Below, one piece after another: positions 8,522 to 16,614 of a DNA stretch of 64,000 nucleotides; within the stretch, counting starts at the first letter, position 1; each line of letters opens with the position of its first letter. The stretch covers positions 1-64,000 of the forward strand of contig JANPEZ010000010.1 of the NCBI GenBank assembly GCA_031423155.1, in the 5' to 3' direction. Origin of the DNA: JANPEZ01 sp031423155. Lineage in GTDB: Bacteria; Actinomycetota; UBA4738; HRBIN12. The notes beneath the pieces were generated by a model. The model had not been told where the DNA came from and did no database searches. It was given only the letters and a program-made list of their open reading frames with translations. The translations under genes were made by a program, and so were the position numbers.

Positions 8522-9867
8522 GGGACGTGCCCCCGATCCGCTATGCCGAGACCCCCGGCGGCGTCCATATCGCCTACCAGGTGGTCGGCGATGCTCCCCG
8601 CGACCTCGTCTTCGTCCCCGGCTACTTTTCCAACCTCCGATGGCAATGGGAGCTGCCCAGTTATGCGCGGTTCCTCGAGCGCCTCGCTTCGTTCGCCAGG
8701 CTGATCGTCATCGATCGTCGAGGTACCGGGCTCTCGGACCGCTTCTCGCCAGATGACCTCCCCCCGCTCGAAGATCTCGCGGATGACCTAGAGGTCGTAC
8801 TCGATGCCGTGGGAGCATCGAGCGCCACTCTCTTCGGTGCCGAAGACGGAGGGGCGATCTGCAGCCTGTTCGCTGCGTCGCGCCCGGAACGCTCGACCGC
8901 ACTGATCCTGTACGCGATGGACCCCGGCGGTCCTCGTATCGGGCGCTCCGAGGAAGAGGGCGCAGCGCTCTGGGAGGAGGTCTTCCGACTGGTACGCACC
9001 TCGTGGGGAACCCGCGAGTTCGTGCGGTGGGATACCGCCTACAGCGCCCCGAGCCGCCTTGCCGACGAGGAGTTCCTCGGATGGTTCGAAGCGTTCATTC
9101 AACTCTCCGCAAGCCCCTCGACCGCCGAAGCGCTCCTGCGTCTCTACCGACAAACCGACGTGCGCGGGATCCTGTCCACGATCGCAGTGCCCACCCTCAT
9201 CATCCACCGCACCGAGGACCGCTTGATCCCCGTCGAGTTCTCGCGCCTCGTGGCATCGACGATCACGGGTTCGCAGATGGTGGAGCTGCCAGGTGACGAC
9301 CACTACTGGGTCACCGGTGACAACGATGCGATCTCAGATGAGATCGAGGAGTTCATCACTGGGGTGCGACACACCGCTGAGCATGACCGCGTGTTGGCGA
9401 CGGTGCTCTTCACAGACATCGTGGACTCCACAGCCCAGAGCGCGTCGATGGGAGACCTCGCCTGGCGCGACATCCGCGACCACCACGATCGGATCGTCCG
9501 CGAACAGATCGCCCGATTCCGAGGGCGGGAGATCAAGACCATGGGCGACGGGTTCCTTGCGACCTTCGACGGACCGGCCCGTGGGGTGCGCTGCGCCGAA
9601 GTGATCGCCGCTGGCGTCAGGCCGCTTGGCATAGAGATCCGCGCAGGACTGCACACCGGCGAGATCGCGCTCGAGGGTGATGACATCACGGGCCTGGGCG
9701 TCGTCATCGCTGCCCGGGTTAGCGCGAAGGCCGGTCCGAACGAGGTCCTTGTTTCACAGACCGTGAAGGATCTGGTCGCGGGCTCAGGTCTCACCTTCGA
9801 AGACGCCGACGAGCATGAACTGAAGGGCGTCCCCGACCGGTGGCGTCTCTATCGAGTGGCGGGCTAG
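8518..9867 (+). CDS. Alpha/beta-hydrolase-like domain fused to class III nucleotide cyclase
   Basis: Two domains in one 449-residue cytosolic protein. Residues 1-280 have the alpha/beta-hydrolase fold (VFVPGYFSNLRWQWE, DRRGTGLSDR), but the nucleophile elbow that reads G-x-S-x-G in active members is G107-A-E-D-G111 here, so the catalytic Ser is replaced by Glu. The later Asp/His region (HRTEDRLIP, GDDHYWVTGD) persists. Residues 290-449 are a class III adenylyl/guanylyl cyclase domain with metal-binding D300 and D344 (VLFTDIVDST, KTMGDGF) and a GLHTGE block. Similar fusions are known in mycobacteria (Rv1900c). The product would be a cyclic nucleotide, and the first domain probably acts as a sensor. 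The GTG start overlaps the stop of a cyclase relic. Confidence 0.88.
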   Translation: MRDVPPIRYAETPGGVHIAYQVVGDAPRDLVFVPGYFSNLRWQWELPSYARFLERLASFARLIVIDRRGTGLSDRFSPDDLPPLEDLADDLEVVLDAVGASSATLFGAEDGGAICSLFAASRPERSTALILYAMDPGGPRIGRSEEEGAALWEEVFRLVRTSWGTREFVRWDTAYSAPSRLADEEFLGWFEAFIQLSASPSTAEALLRLYRQTDVRGILSTIAVPTLIIHRTEDRLIPVEFSRLVASTITGSQMVELPGDDHYWVTGDNDAISDEIEEFITGVRHTAEHDRVLATVLFTDIVDSTAQSASMGDLAWRDIRDHHDRIVREQIARFRGREIKTMGDGFLATFDGPARGVRCAEVIAAGVRPLGIEIRAGLHTGEIALEGDDITGLGVVIAARVSAKAGPNEVLVSQTVKDLVAGSGLTFEDADEHELKGVPDRWRLYRVAG

Positions 9868-9906
9868 CCTCGAGGGGCGAGCCATTCAGCGCGGCCCACT
9901 TTCCGG

Positions 9907-9979
9907 TGGAGACGACCGGACTCGAACCGGTGACCCCCTGCTTGCAAAGCAGGTGCTCTACCAACTGAGCTACGCCCCC
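9907..9979 (-). tRNA. alaT: tRNA-Ala (anticodon TGC)
   Basis: A 73-base cloverleaf folds on the minus strand: acceptor GGGGGCG pairs with CGTCTCC (two G-T pairs), the anticodon loop is TTTGCAA within a CCTGC/GCAGG stem, and the T-arm is ACCGG-TTCGAGT-CCGGT. The discriminator is A and no CCA is encoded. In mycobacteria this tRNA sits right after tRNA-Ile downstream of gyrA; here about 7.6 kb separates them. Confidence 0.97.
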
Positions 9980-9988
9980 TGAGGTGAA

Positions 9989-9994
9989 AGTCTA
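9989..9994 (-). promoter_or_regulatory. -10 element for tRNA-Ala
   Basis: TAGACT on the minus strand ends 9 bases before the first base of tRNA-Ala, the spacing expected for a tRNA promoter. No convincing -35 hexamer was found upstream. Confidence 0.4.
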
Positions 9995-10079
9995 ACGACC
10001 CGACCTAACGCAGTGCCCTCCTGCCGGGCAAGGGGAAGCGGGTCTAAGGTGGACGGACTCGAGCCTGGGAGGTTGATCG

Positions 10080-10595
10080 ATGGGCGGCAATCGCGGTGGC
10101 GGTGGCGGTGGAGGTGGTGGCAATCGAGGTGGTGGCGGCGGCAATCGTGGCGGTGGCGAAGGTCACGACCGTCCGCACGAGGGCGGCGATCGCGGTGGCG
10201 GTGGCGGAGGTCACGACCGTCCGCAGGAGGGCAGGATGGGCGGCGCTGGCGACCAGGGACAAGGAGGAGGTCGCCGCGGTGAAGGCGGTCACGGTGAAGA
10301 CACCGGCCGTCCCGACGCGGGCGGCGGCGGAGGTCGCCGCGGTGAAGGCGGTCACGGTGAAGACGCCGGTGGCCGAGATCGGATGGGAGGCATGGGCCGA
10401 CGCGGAGGTGGACGCGGCCGCATGCGCGGTGGCGGAAGGGGTGGTGGCCGCGGCGGCAGAGGTGGCATCGGAGCCGTCGGCGTCCTGCTGTTGATCGTCA
10501 TCATCATCTTGCTGGTCGTGATGATGAACGGGAACAACGACTCCTCGACGACGCCGACCCCGACCGCAACGCTGGTGGAGACTACGACCGGCTGA
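10080..10595 (+). CDS. Gly/Arg-rich protein with one C-terminal membrane helix
   Basis: 171 residues. The first 130 are nearly all Gly, Arg, Asp, Glu and His in repeated patterns (GGGGGNRGG, GHDRP, RRGEGGHGED). They are followed by one hydrophobic helix (about 134-150, VGVLLLIVIIILLVVMM) and a short Thr/Pro tail. The predicted form is a membrane protein whose disordered Gly-rich part lies on one side; the positive Arg cluster before the helix argues for a cytoplasmic Gly-rich part. GGGAGG stands 7 bases before the ATG. The DNA contains an in-frame 36-bp direct repeat. No family known to me; composition is unlike its neighbours, and the frame may evolve by repeat expansion. Confidence 0.6.
   Translation: MGGNRGGGGGGGGGNRGGGGGNRGGGEGHDRPHEGGDRGGGGGGHDRPQEGRMGGAGDQGQGGGRRGEGGHGEDTGRPDAGGGGGRRGEGGHGEDAGGRDRMGGMGRRGGGRGRMRGGGRGGGRGGRGGIGAVGVLLLIVIIILLVVMMNGNNDSSTTPTPTATLVETTTG
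10266..10364 (+). repeat. 36-bp direct repeat inside the Gly-rich gene
   Basis: Two identical 36-bp copies occupy 10266-10301 and 10329-10364. Their starts are 63 bases (21 codons) apart, so the reading frame is kept and the peptide GGRRGEGGHGED is duplicated. Confidence 0.9.
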
Positions 10596-10667
10596 GTCGG
10601 CACGCGCGTGCGACTTTCGCCCGTGCGCATGGTGCGCATCCGGGCGCCGGCGCGATACGGTTCAAGC

Positions 10668-13259
10668 GTGCTCGCCGCCGCGTCCCGCCTGATCGTCTCC
10701 GCCCTACTTGCGACGACTCTGCCTGCCTCAACCGGAGGTCCTGAGAGCGTTCGCGACTCCCTGGTCCGCGGACCTGGGGCTCCGATGGTCACGCCTCTTC
10801 GATTCGAACCGAACGTTGGGCAGGCGGATCGGCGGGTGAGCTTCCTGGCCAGGGGCGCAGATTCCACGGTGCTTCTCACCTCGCACGCCGCGACGTTCAC
10901 GGGACCGGGCCATCCCGTCACGATGCGCCTGTTCAGGTCGGCCGATGTCAATCCGGTCCCGACTGGTCGCTTCGCCGGCCTTGCCAACTACTTCCTCGGC
11001 AACGATCCGGCCGCCTGGCGAAGTGGAGTGGCCACGACCACCGCGGTCGCCTACCCGAACGCTTGGCCCGGAGTGCGGATGGCTTTCCGCGGCTCGGTCG
11101 AGGGCATCGAATACCGGTTCCGGGTCGCGCCCGGCGCTGACCCCTCAAGCATCGGCCTGTCTTTCACCAGAGGGGCCACAGCGCGGGTGGAGGCCTCCGG
11201 AGCGCTGGTCGTGCGAACGCCCGGAGGACGGATCATGCGCCACGGCGCGCCCACGCTCTTCCAACGGAGCCCCGCCGGACAGGTTCGGGTCGAAGGCAGG
11301 TTCCTGGTCAAGGAGAGCGGCCGAGTGGGTTTCGCTGTCGGCGGATACGACCCCGGGCTGCCGCTCGTGATCGACCCGGTAATCAATGTCTCGACCTTCT
11401 TCGGAGGGAGCGGGGACGACATCGGCTGGGCGGAGGCGCTCGGCTCGGGCAGCACCTTCACCGCCGGAGAGACCCGTTCCGTCGACTTCCCGTTCAAAGC
11501 CGGAGCGATGGACACGACCCTCGGAGGCTCCTGCGACGCCTTCCTTCTACAGATGAACGTTCACAAGCAGACTCCGGTCGTGAATGCGACTTACTTCGGT
11601 GGAGGGGGCTGCGACCGCGCACTCGGATTGGCGGTGACATCCACGGGCATCGTGTACATGGCCGGTGTCACGGACTCGGCCGATCTTCCGACGACGCCCG
11701 GCGCCTACCGCACACTCCCCTACGGCGGACCGCACGACGGATGGGTGGCACAGATCTCATCCGGCGGGTCCTCCCTCACCTACTCGACGTACCTGGGGGG
11801 CACTGGCGATGACGGCATCGAGGACCTGGCACTGGATGCCGGGATCGCTTACGTCACGGGGACGACGACCTCGGCCGACTTTCCAACGACGCTGGGAGCC
11901 GCACCCGCAGGAGGATCGGAGGCCTTCGCGACCGCGTTCGATCCGACCGGGTCCGGACTCGCCTACTCTCGTGTGCTCGGTGGCTCGGCCGATGACGCCA
12001 GCGGCGGGATCGCGGTGGCGCCGGGCGGCGCGGCGACGGTGACTGGCTGGACCGACTCTCCGGCCTTTCCGACGACGGCAGGCGTCCTTCAGGCTTCGAA
12101 GGCCGCCGGGCGCGACGCTTTCCTCACGGAGCTGACCTCGTCCGGAGCGCTCTCCTACTCCACCTTTCTCGGAGGTTGGGGAACCGACCGCGGGGCTTCG
12201 GTTGCCGTCCGGGCGGGGGTGGCATACGTCGGCGGCGACACCACTTCCGGGAACTTCCCGACGACGCCCGGCGCCTACCGCGAGAGGCCTCCGGGCGGGG
12301 CCCTCGACGCCTTCGCCATCGCGGTCAACCCGGGAGGAACCTCGGCGAAATGGTCGACGTATCTCGGTGGCTCCGGGATCGATTCTGTCGGCGGAGTGAC
12401 CGCCGACAAGAGGAACAACGCCTACATCGTCGGCTCGACGACCTCGGCGGACATGCCCCAGTCCGGCAACAGGTTCCAGGATGGCCTGGCAGGAGGAACA
12501 GATGGATTCCTCGTCATGCTTAGGTCCACGGGAGCGACGGCGACGATCGCCACATACATCGGGGGATCCTCCGAAGATGCTGCCCACGATGTCGCGGTCG
12601 AGTCGATGGGAGAGCCCGTCCTTACCGGACAGACCGCCTCTGCGGACTTCCCGACGGCACAGCGTCCGGCTCAACCCTCCATCGGAGGCGCACTCGACGT
12701 TTTCCTCGCATCGATCTCGACCGCCAAGCCGACGCGAACCACCCTGACCGACGCAGGGTTCGGCACTGCATCGATCTCGGCGATCTTGGACACGAACGTC
12801 CAGTGGGACATGCCTTCGTCGAACACCGCCGCCCACTCGGTCAGCGACGCGGACGGGATCGGCCTCTTCGGGTCGGGCGCCCTCAGACCGCCGGGGTCAC
12901 GGTATGCCGTCAGGTTCCTGGCCGCGGGAACCTACACGATCCTCGACGATGCCACCGCGGATACGAGCTCGGTCGCCATCCCAGACGTCGCCAAACCCAG
13001 GAACGGAACCCAGGCCACCACATTCACGGTTACATGGTGCGCGGGGCAGGTGCCCGATTGGCTCGTCTTCGATGTTCAGATCCAGCGCCCGGGCTTCGCG
13101 ACCTGGAGCGACCTGGTCGGTCCGGGGGTGACCAGTGTCAGCAAGAAGTTCATACCCGACTCTGGCATCGGCACGTATTCGTTCCGATCACGCGTGAGGA
13201 ACAAGGTGAGTGGCAACTTCACCGGCTGGTCGCCGGTCGTGTCGGTAACCGTCGGCTAG
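10668..13259 (+). CDS. Secreted SBBP-type beta-propeller protein
   Basis: An 863-residue exported protein. A signal peptide (LIVSALLATTLPAS) starts at once from the GTG at 10668, and TACGGT lies 6 bases upstream, so I prefer this leaderless start over the in-frame GTG at 10608. After it comes a lead domain (FEPNVGQADRRVSFLARG to LVIDPVIN) that normally precedes SBBP repeats, then about seven or eight repeats of the YSTYLGGxGDD...AYVTGxTxSxDFPTT type (roughly 240-690). Next is a cupredoxin-like segment (near 700-780, AAHSVSDADG, AGTYTI) and an Fn3-like C-terminus. It is probably a surface or extracellular binding protein; ligand unknown. Its stop shares a CTAG palindrome with the converging sulfatase gene. 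Confidence 0.82.
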   Translation: MLAAASRLIVSALLATTLPASTGGPESVRDSLVRGPGAPMVTPLRFEPNVGQADRRVSFLARGADSTVLLTSHAATFTGPGHPVTMRLFRSADVNPVPTGRFAGLANYFLGNDPAAWRSGVATTTAVAYPNAWPGVRMAFRGSVEGIEYRFRVAPGADPSSIGLSFTRGATARVEASGALVVRTPGGRIMRHGAPTLFQRSPAGQVRVEGRFLVKESGRVGFAVGGYDPGLPLVIDPVINVSTFFGGSGDDIGWAEALGSGSTFTAGETRSVDFPFKAGAMDTTLGGSCDAFLLQMNVHKQTPVVNATYFGGGGCDRALGLAVTSTGIVYMAGVTDSADLPTTPGAYRTLPYGGPHDGWVAQISSGGSSLTYSTYLGGTGDDGIEDLALDAGIAYVTGTTTSADFPTTLGAAPAGGSEAFATAFDPTGSGLAYSRVLGGSADDASGGIAVAPGGAATVTGWTDSPAFPTTAGVLQASKAAGRDAFLTELTSSGALSYSTFLGGWGTDRGASVAVRAGVAYVGGDTTSGNFPTTPGAYRERPPGGALDAFAIAVNPGGTSAKWSTYLGGSGIDSVGGVTADKRNNAYIVGSTTSADMPQSGNRFQDGLAGGTDGFLVMLRSTGATATIATYIGGSSEDAAHDVAVESMGEPVLTGQTASADFPTAQRPAQPSIGGALDVFLASISTAKPTRTTLTDAGFGTASISAILDTNVQWDMPSSNTAAHSVSDADGIGLFGSGALRPPGSRYAVRFLAAGTYTILDDATADTSSVAIPDVAKPRNGTQATTFTVTWCAGQVPDWLVFDVQIQRPGFATWSDLVGPGVTSVSKKFIPDSGIGTYSFRSRVRNKVSGNFTGWSPVVSVTVG

Positions 13260-14683
13260 GCGGCGGTCGCCTTCAACGCCGCGAGTTGCGCGGCCAGCTC
13301 TGCCCTCTTGGCCGCGTAGATCGGATCGTTCGCACGGTTCTGCAGCGCATCCGGATCCGGAGCCCCGAGTTGGCCCGTCAGGTCGTACAGCTCGACGTTC
13401 ACCGTTCCGCCGGACAGCTCGGTGTACAGGTAGTCCTTCGTATAGATGCCCCAGTACCCGGTCGTCTTCTGGGCGCCGACCCAATGGATCAGCACCGCGT
13501 CTCTCCACGAACCGGGGGGTACCCCGTCCAGGAACGGCTTCAGCGAGAGTCCGTCCTGGGCGATCGTCGGCGTCGCACCGCCGATGGCAGCTAGCGTCGA
13601 TGCGATGTCTACGTTGCTGGCCAGCGCCGGTTCTACGTGCGGTGTCGCGCCCGGATATCGCACGAGCAGCGGCGTCGACTGACACTGGACGTACTGGCAG
13701 GTCTTTCCGGTGAATCGATGGTCTCCGAACGCGTAGCCATTGTCGGTGAGATAGACGATGACGGTGTTGTTCAGGACCCCTTTGGCCGAAAGGGCGTCGG
13801 TGATCTTCTCGACCGCATCGTCAACTCCGATGAGGGCCTCGTAGCTCTTGCGCCGACCTGCGTCCGCCTTCTTCACACCTCGGTCTCCCAGGAGCGGCAG
13901 AGCTTGCACCCAGTCCGGTTTGTCCGAGACGTCGGCCTCGTTGAAACCGGGCGCGTGGGTCGGCGCCATGCTCTTGTAGATCCCGGCCACCGTCGGAGGC
14001 GGGATCGAGGGAGGATGGGGCGCGCGCGGCGCGAACATCAGGAAGAAAGGCTGACCCGAGGGGGCCGCTTCGATGAAATCGACGGCCTTCTTCCTCACAA
14101 CCGTCGTCGAGTAGTCCTCCGGAAGCGTGCCGTGATACTCGACCAGGCCTGCCACATCGGGGTTGTAGAGCTGGTAGTTGTAGTAGCGGTCCTCGTCGGT
14201 GATGAAGGCGACGAAGTTGTCCCAGCCTGGCGGGTTGTATAGCGGACGTCCGTATGGCCAGTTGTTCAGGTACTTGCCGTAGAAACCCGTGTGATAGCCG
14301 CTCGTCTTCAACCAAGTCGCGATCGTGGAGCTCTCGTTGAACAAGGGTCCGTTGCCGTTGGTCTTAACTCCGGTATGGGTGTCGTAGCGCCCAGTCAGGA
14401 TGCTCGCGCGAGAGGGACAGCAGAGAGAGACGTTGAAGTAGGCGTGCGAGAACCGGACCCAGTGATCCGTCGGGTCATCCAGCATCGCCTGCAGCTTGGG
14501 CATGACGGCCGGCGTGTGAGGTATCGAATCCGGGCTCTGATCGTCGGTCAGGATCAGCACGATGTTGGGCGGCTGCACGATCGCTCTCGCAGGGGTGACC
14601 CGTTGAGCGGGCGATACCACTGCAGTCGCGGCGAGTGCGACCACTATCGGAATGGCTGCGAGGATCCGGCGGGGGCGCCGCAT
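13256..14683 (-). CDS. Secreted type I sulfatase
   Basis: Predicted exported arylsulfatase-family enzyme (475 residues) that hydrolyses sulfate esters. The ATG at 14683 follows AAGGAG with 6-base spacing and starts a signal peptide (IPIVVALAATAVVSPA). The metal-binding LTDDQ lies near 45-49. C88 in CCPSR, followed by ASILTGRY, is the Cys that is turned into formylglycine in this family (C-x-P-S-R). YLTDNGYAFGDHRF near 315 is the second metal/active-site block. An anaerobic or FGE-type maturase is not in this window. A longer frame to 14725 adds 14 residues and is less likely. Substrate unknown. Confidence 0.88.
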   Translation of the reverse strand: MRRPRRILAAIPIVVALAATAVVSPAQRVTPARAIVQPPNIVLILTDDQSPDSIPHTPAVMPKLQAMLDDPTDHWVRFSHAYFNVSLCCPSRASILTGRYDTHTGVKTNGNGPLFNESSTIATWLKTSGYHTGFYGKYLNNWPYGRPLYNPPGWDNFVAFITDEDRYYNYQLYNPDVAGLVEYHGTLPEDYSTTVVRKKAVDFIEAAPSGQPFFLMFAPRAPHPPSIPPPTVAGIYKSMAPTHAPGFNEADVSDKPDWVQALPLLGDRGVKKADAGRRKSYEALIGVDDAVEKITDALSAKGVLNNTVIVYLTDNGYAFGDHRFTGKTCQYVQCQSTPLLVRYPGATPHVEPALASNVDIASTLAAIGGATPTIAQDGLSLKPFLDGVPPGSWRDAVLIHWVGAQKTTGYWGIYTKDYLYTELSGGTVNVELYDLTGQLGAPDPDALQNRANDPIYAAKRAELAAQLAALKATAA

Positions 14684-14739
14684 CAGGTTCTCCTTGGGGG
14701 GTGAAGGTGTTCGCCGATGGTACATCCCGACCTGAGGCG

Positions 14740-15300
14740 CTAGCGGACGGTCCAGGTCGGGCGCTCCTCCTCGTCGATCAGTTGAACGAAGGGAGTTCCG
14801 TCCGAAGCCAGACCGACGACCGCCCTAAGTGTCCCTTCGGCGTCGAGCATCCTCATCACCGGCGAACCCTCGGCGGCCAGACCCAGGCGGACGCGCACCT
14901 TGCCGTCCTTGTCGTACAGGCCCATCGTCGGAGTGCCCTGCTGGGCGATCGAGTACACGTGAGCAAGCTCGCCCTCTTTGATCTGCATGCCCATCGTCGG
15001 GCTGGATTCGGAGGCGAGCCCGAACTTGGCGCGGATCCGCCCGTTCTTGTCCCCGAACGCAAGGCTCGCCGATCCGTCCGAGGCGAGCCCGAGTGTCGCT
15101 CGAACCTTTCCGTCCTCGTCGCCGATGACCAAGCCGGAGGAGCCGTCGGCGAGCAACGCGAACCTGGAGCGGACGCGGCCACCCGGATCCATCAGCGAGA
15201 TGGACGGGGAATCATCGCCCGACAGCCCGAGGCGCAGCCGGACGTTGCCGGCCTCATCGACGATCTCGAAACCCTCCGCCTGAACGACGCGCTTCTTCAT
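14740..15300 (-). CDS. Protein made of seven 23-residue repeats
   Basis: 186 residues built almost wholly of seven units of 23 residues with the consensus D-x-D-G-K-V-R-x-x-L-G-L-A-S-D-G-S-P-x-L-x-L-x-D. The regular alternation of short strands and Gly/Asp turns suggests a beta-solenoid or beta-helix. No signal peptide, membrane helix or catalytic motif is seen. Proteins of this kind occur in other bacteria without a known role. The start codon has GGGAG only 2 bases away, so initiation may be weak or the start slightly off. It lies between the sulfatase and racemase genes on the same strand with gaps of 56 and 198 bases. Confidence 0.72.
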   Translation of the reverse strand: MKKRVVQAEGFEIVDEAGNVRLRLGLSGDDSPSISLMDPGGRVRSRFALLADGSSGLVIGDEDGKVRATLGLASDGSASLAFGDKNGRIRAKFGLASESSPTMGMQIKEGELAHVYSIAQQGTPTMGLYDKDGKVRVRLGLAAEGSPVMRMLDAEGTLRAVVGLASDGTPFVQLIDEEERPTWTVR

Positions 15301-15498
15301 AGCTCCCGGCGTCTCGCGGGAAGGTCGCGGCGGCCACCGCGCGTTAGCGAGACGCGTTGCGTAGCATCGCCCGTCGCGCGGGCCGCGTAAAGCACCGGGA
15401 AAGCGAGAAACCGCCGGAACCCGGGGGCCCCAGCGGTCTCTCGGGACGAACCATATGCCGGTGCAAGTCGGGCGGTCAAACCCGATCCGCCGGTTTTG

Positions 15499-16614
15499 TC
15501 ACTCTTTGTTCCGGAGGGTCTCGGCCCGCAGGGTGCAAGCCTCGAGACGCTCCTTCCTCGGGATCACGCCTATCCCAGGTCCCCCAGGCACCACCATCGT
15601 CCCGTCGGGATCCATAACGAAGGGCTCGGTGATGTCGTCCGTGAAGTACCGGCTCGAGGCGCTCGTGTCGCCCGGAAGGGTGAACCCCGGCAGAGCGGCC
15701 AAGGCCAGGTTCGAGGCCCTCCCGATACCGGTCTCGAGCATGCCGCCGCACCAGACGGGCACACCCGCCGCGCGCGCCACATCGTGGACCTGCTTGGCTT
15801 GGAGCAGCCCCCCTACCCTTCCCTGCTTGATGTTGATGATCCTGCAGGAACCCAGTTCCAGGGCTGCGGCCGCCCGAGCCGGCGAACGGATCGATTCGTC
15901 GAGGCAGATGTCTGTGGAGACCTGGGTCTGGAGCCTGGCGTGGTCAACGAGGTCGTCGTAGTGAAGGGGTTGCTCGATCATCAGCAGATCGAGGCCGTCC
16001 AACTCCTTGAAGATGCCGACATCGGCCAGGGTGTACGCCGCGTTGGCGTCGACTGACAGCAGGATGTCCGGGTGCGCCTCGCGGACCGCGCGGACCCTTT
16101 CCACATCCAGGCCCGGCTCGATCTTCAGCTTGATCCGCTGGTAGCCCTCAGCCAGGTAGCCAGCGACCTGATCGAGCAGTTGTGCCGTCGTGTCGGTGAT
16201 CCCCACGGAGACTCCGCAGGCCACTCGGTCCGTTGCCGCTCCTAGATGCTCTGCTAGAGAGCGGTTCTCGGCCCGAAGCTCCGCGTCGAGAAGAGCGTTG
16301 ATCAGGGCCGCCTTGGCCATGGGGTTACCGCGCACACCGGCCAGGACGTGATCGATGTCGCCGGTCGAGACGTCGCCGGCGGCGAAGATCGCCGGTGCCA
16401 AGAAGTCGCGGATCGCCAGCCAGGCGCCCTCGTTGAACTCCTCGGAGAAACCCGGGTCGATGCCGGTGACCGACTCTCCCCAGCCCTCGGCATCCTCGGT
16501 CTCGACCCTGACGAGGATGCAGACCTTCTCGGTCTCGACCCCCATGCTCGTGCGGAAAGGCCGCACCAGAGGCAGCCCGATCATCCTCAACTCGATCGCG
16601 TGGACCTTCGTCAC
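15499..16614 (-). CDS. menC: Enolase-superfamily o-succinylbenzoate synthase / N-acylamino acid racemase
   Basis: 371 residues of the MenC/NSAR subgroup. The catalytic blocks are in order: YQRIKLKIEPG (KxK acid/base) near 163, SVDANAAYT and MIEQPL metal ligands near 190 and 215, LDES near 241, the INIKQGRVGG Lys near 263, and VWCGGMLETGIGRA near 295. Members either make o-succinylbenzoate for menaquinone or racemise N-succinylamino acids, and some do both. The start overlaps the stop of a GNAT acyltransferase gene as ATGA. That pairing, and the lack of other men genes here, favours the racemase role with D-amino acids; this is inference. Confidence 0.85.
   Translation of the reverse strand: MTKVHAIELRMIGLPLVRPFRTSMGVETEKVCILVRVETEDAEGWGESVTGIDPGFSEEFNEGAWLAIRDFLAPAIFAAGDVSTGDIDHVLAGVRGNPMAKAALINALLDAELRAENRSLAEHLGAATDRVACGVSVGITDTTAQLLDQVAGYLAEGYQRIKLKIEPGLDVERVRAVREAHPDILLSVDANAAYTLADVGIFKELDGLDLLMIEQPLHYDDLVDHARLQTQVSTDICLDESIRSPARAAAALELGSCRIINIKQGRVGGLLQAKQVHDVARAAGVPVWCGGMLETGIGRASNLALAALPGFTLPGDTSASSRYFTDDITEPFVMDPDGTMVVPGGPGIGVIPRKERLEACTLRAETLRNKE

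Noticed and set aside
15301..15498. Cobalamin riboswitch-like bits (CCGGTGCAAGTCGGGCGG)
   Set aside because: Only one short block resembles the B12 element, it lies on the strand opposite to the genes, and the rest of the conserved core is missing. A 60-codon Arg-rich frame here ending in ATGA also looks like chance. Nothing else is seen in this gap.
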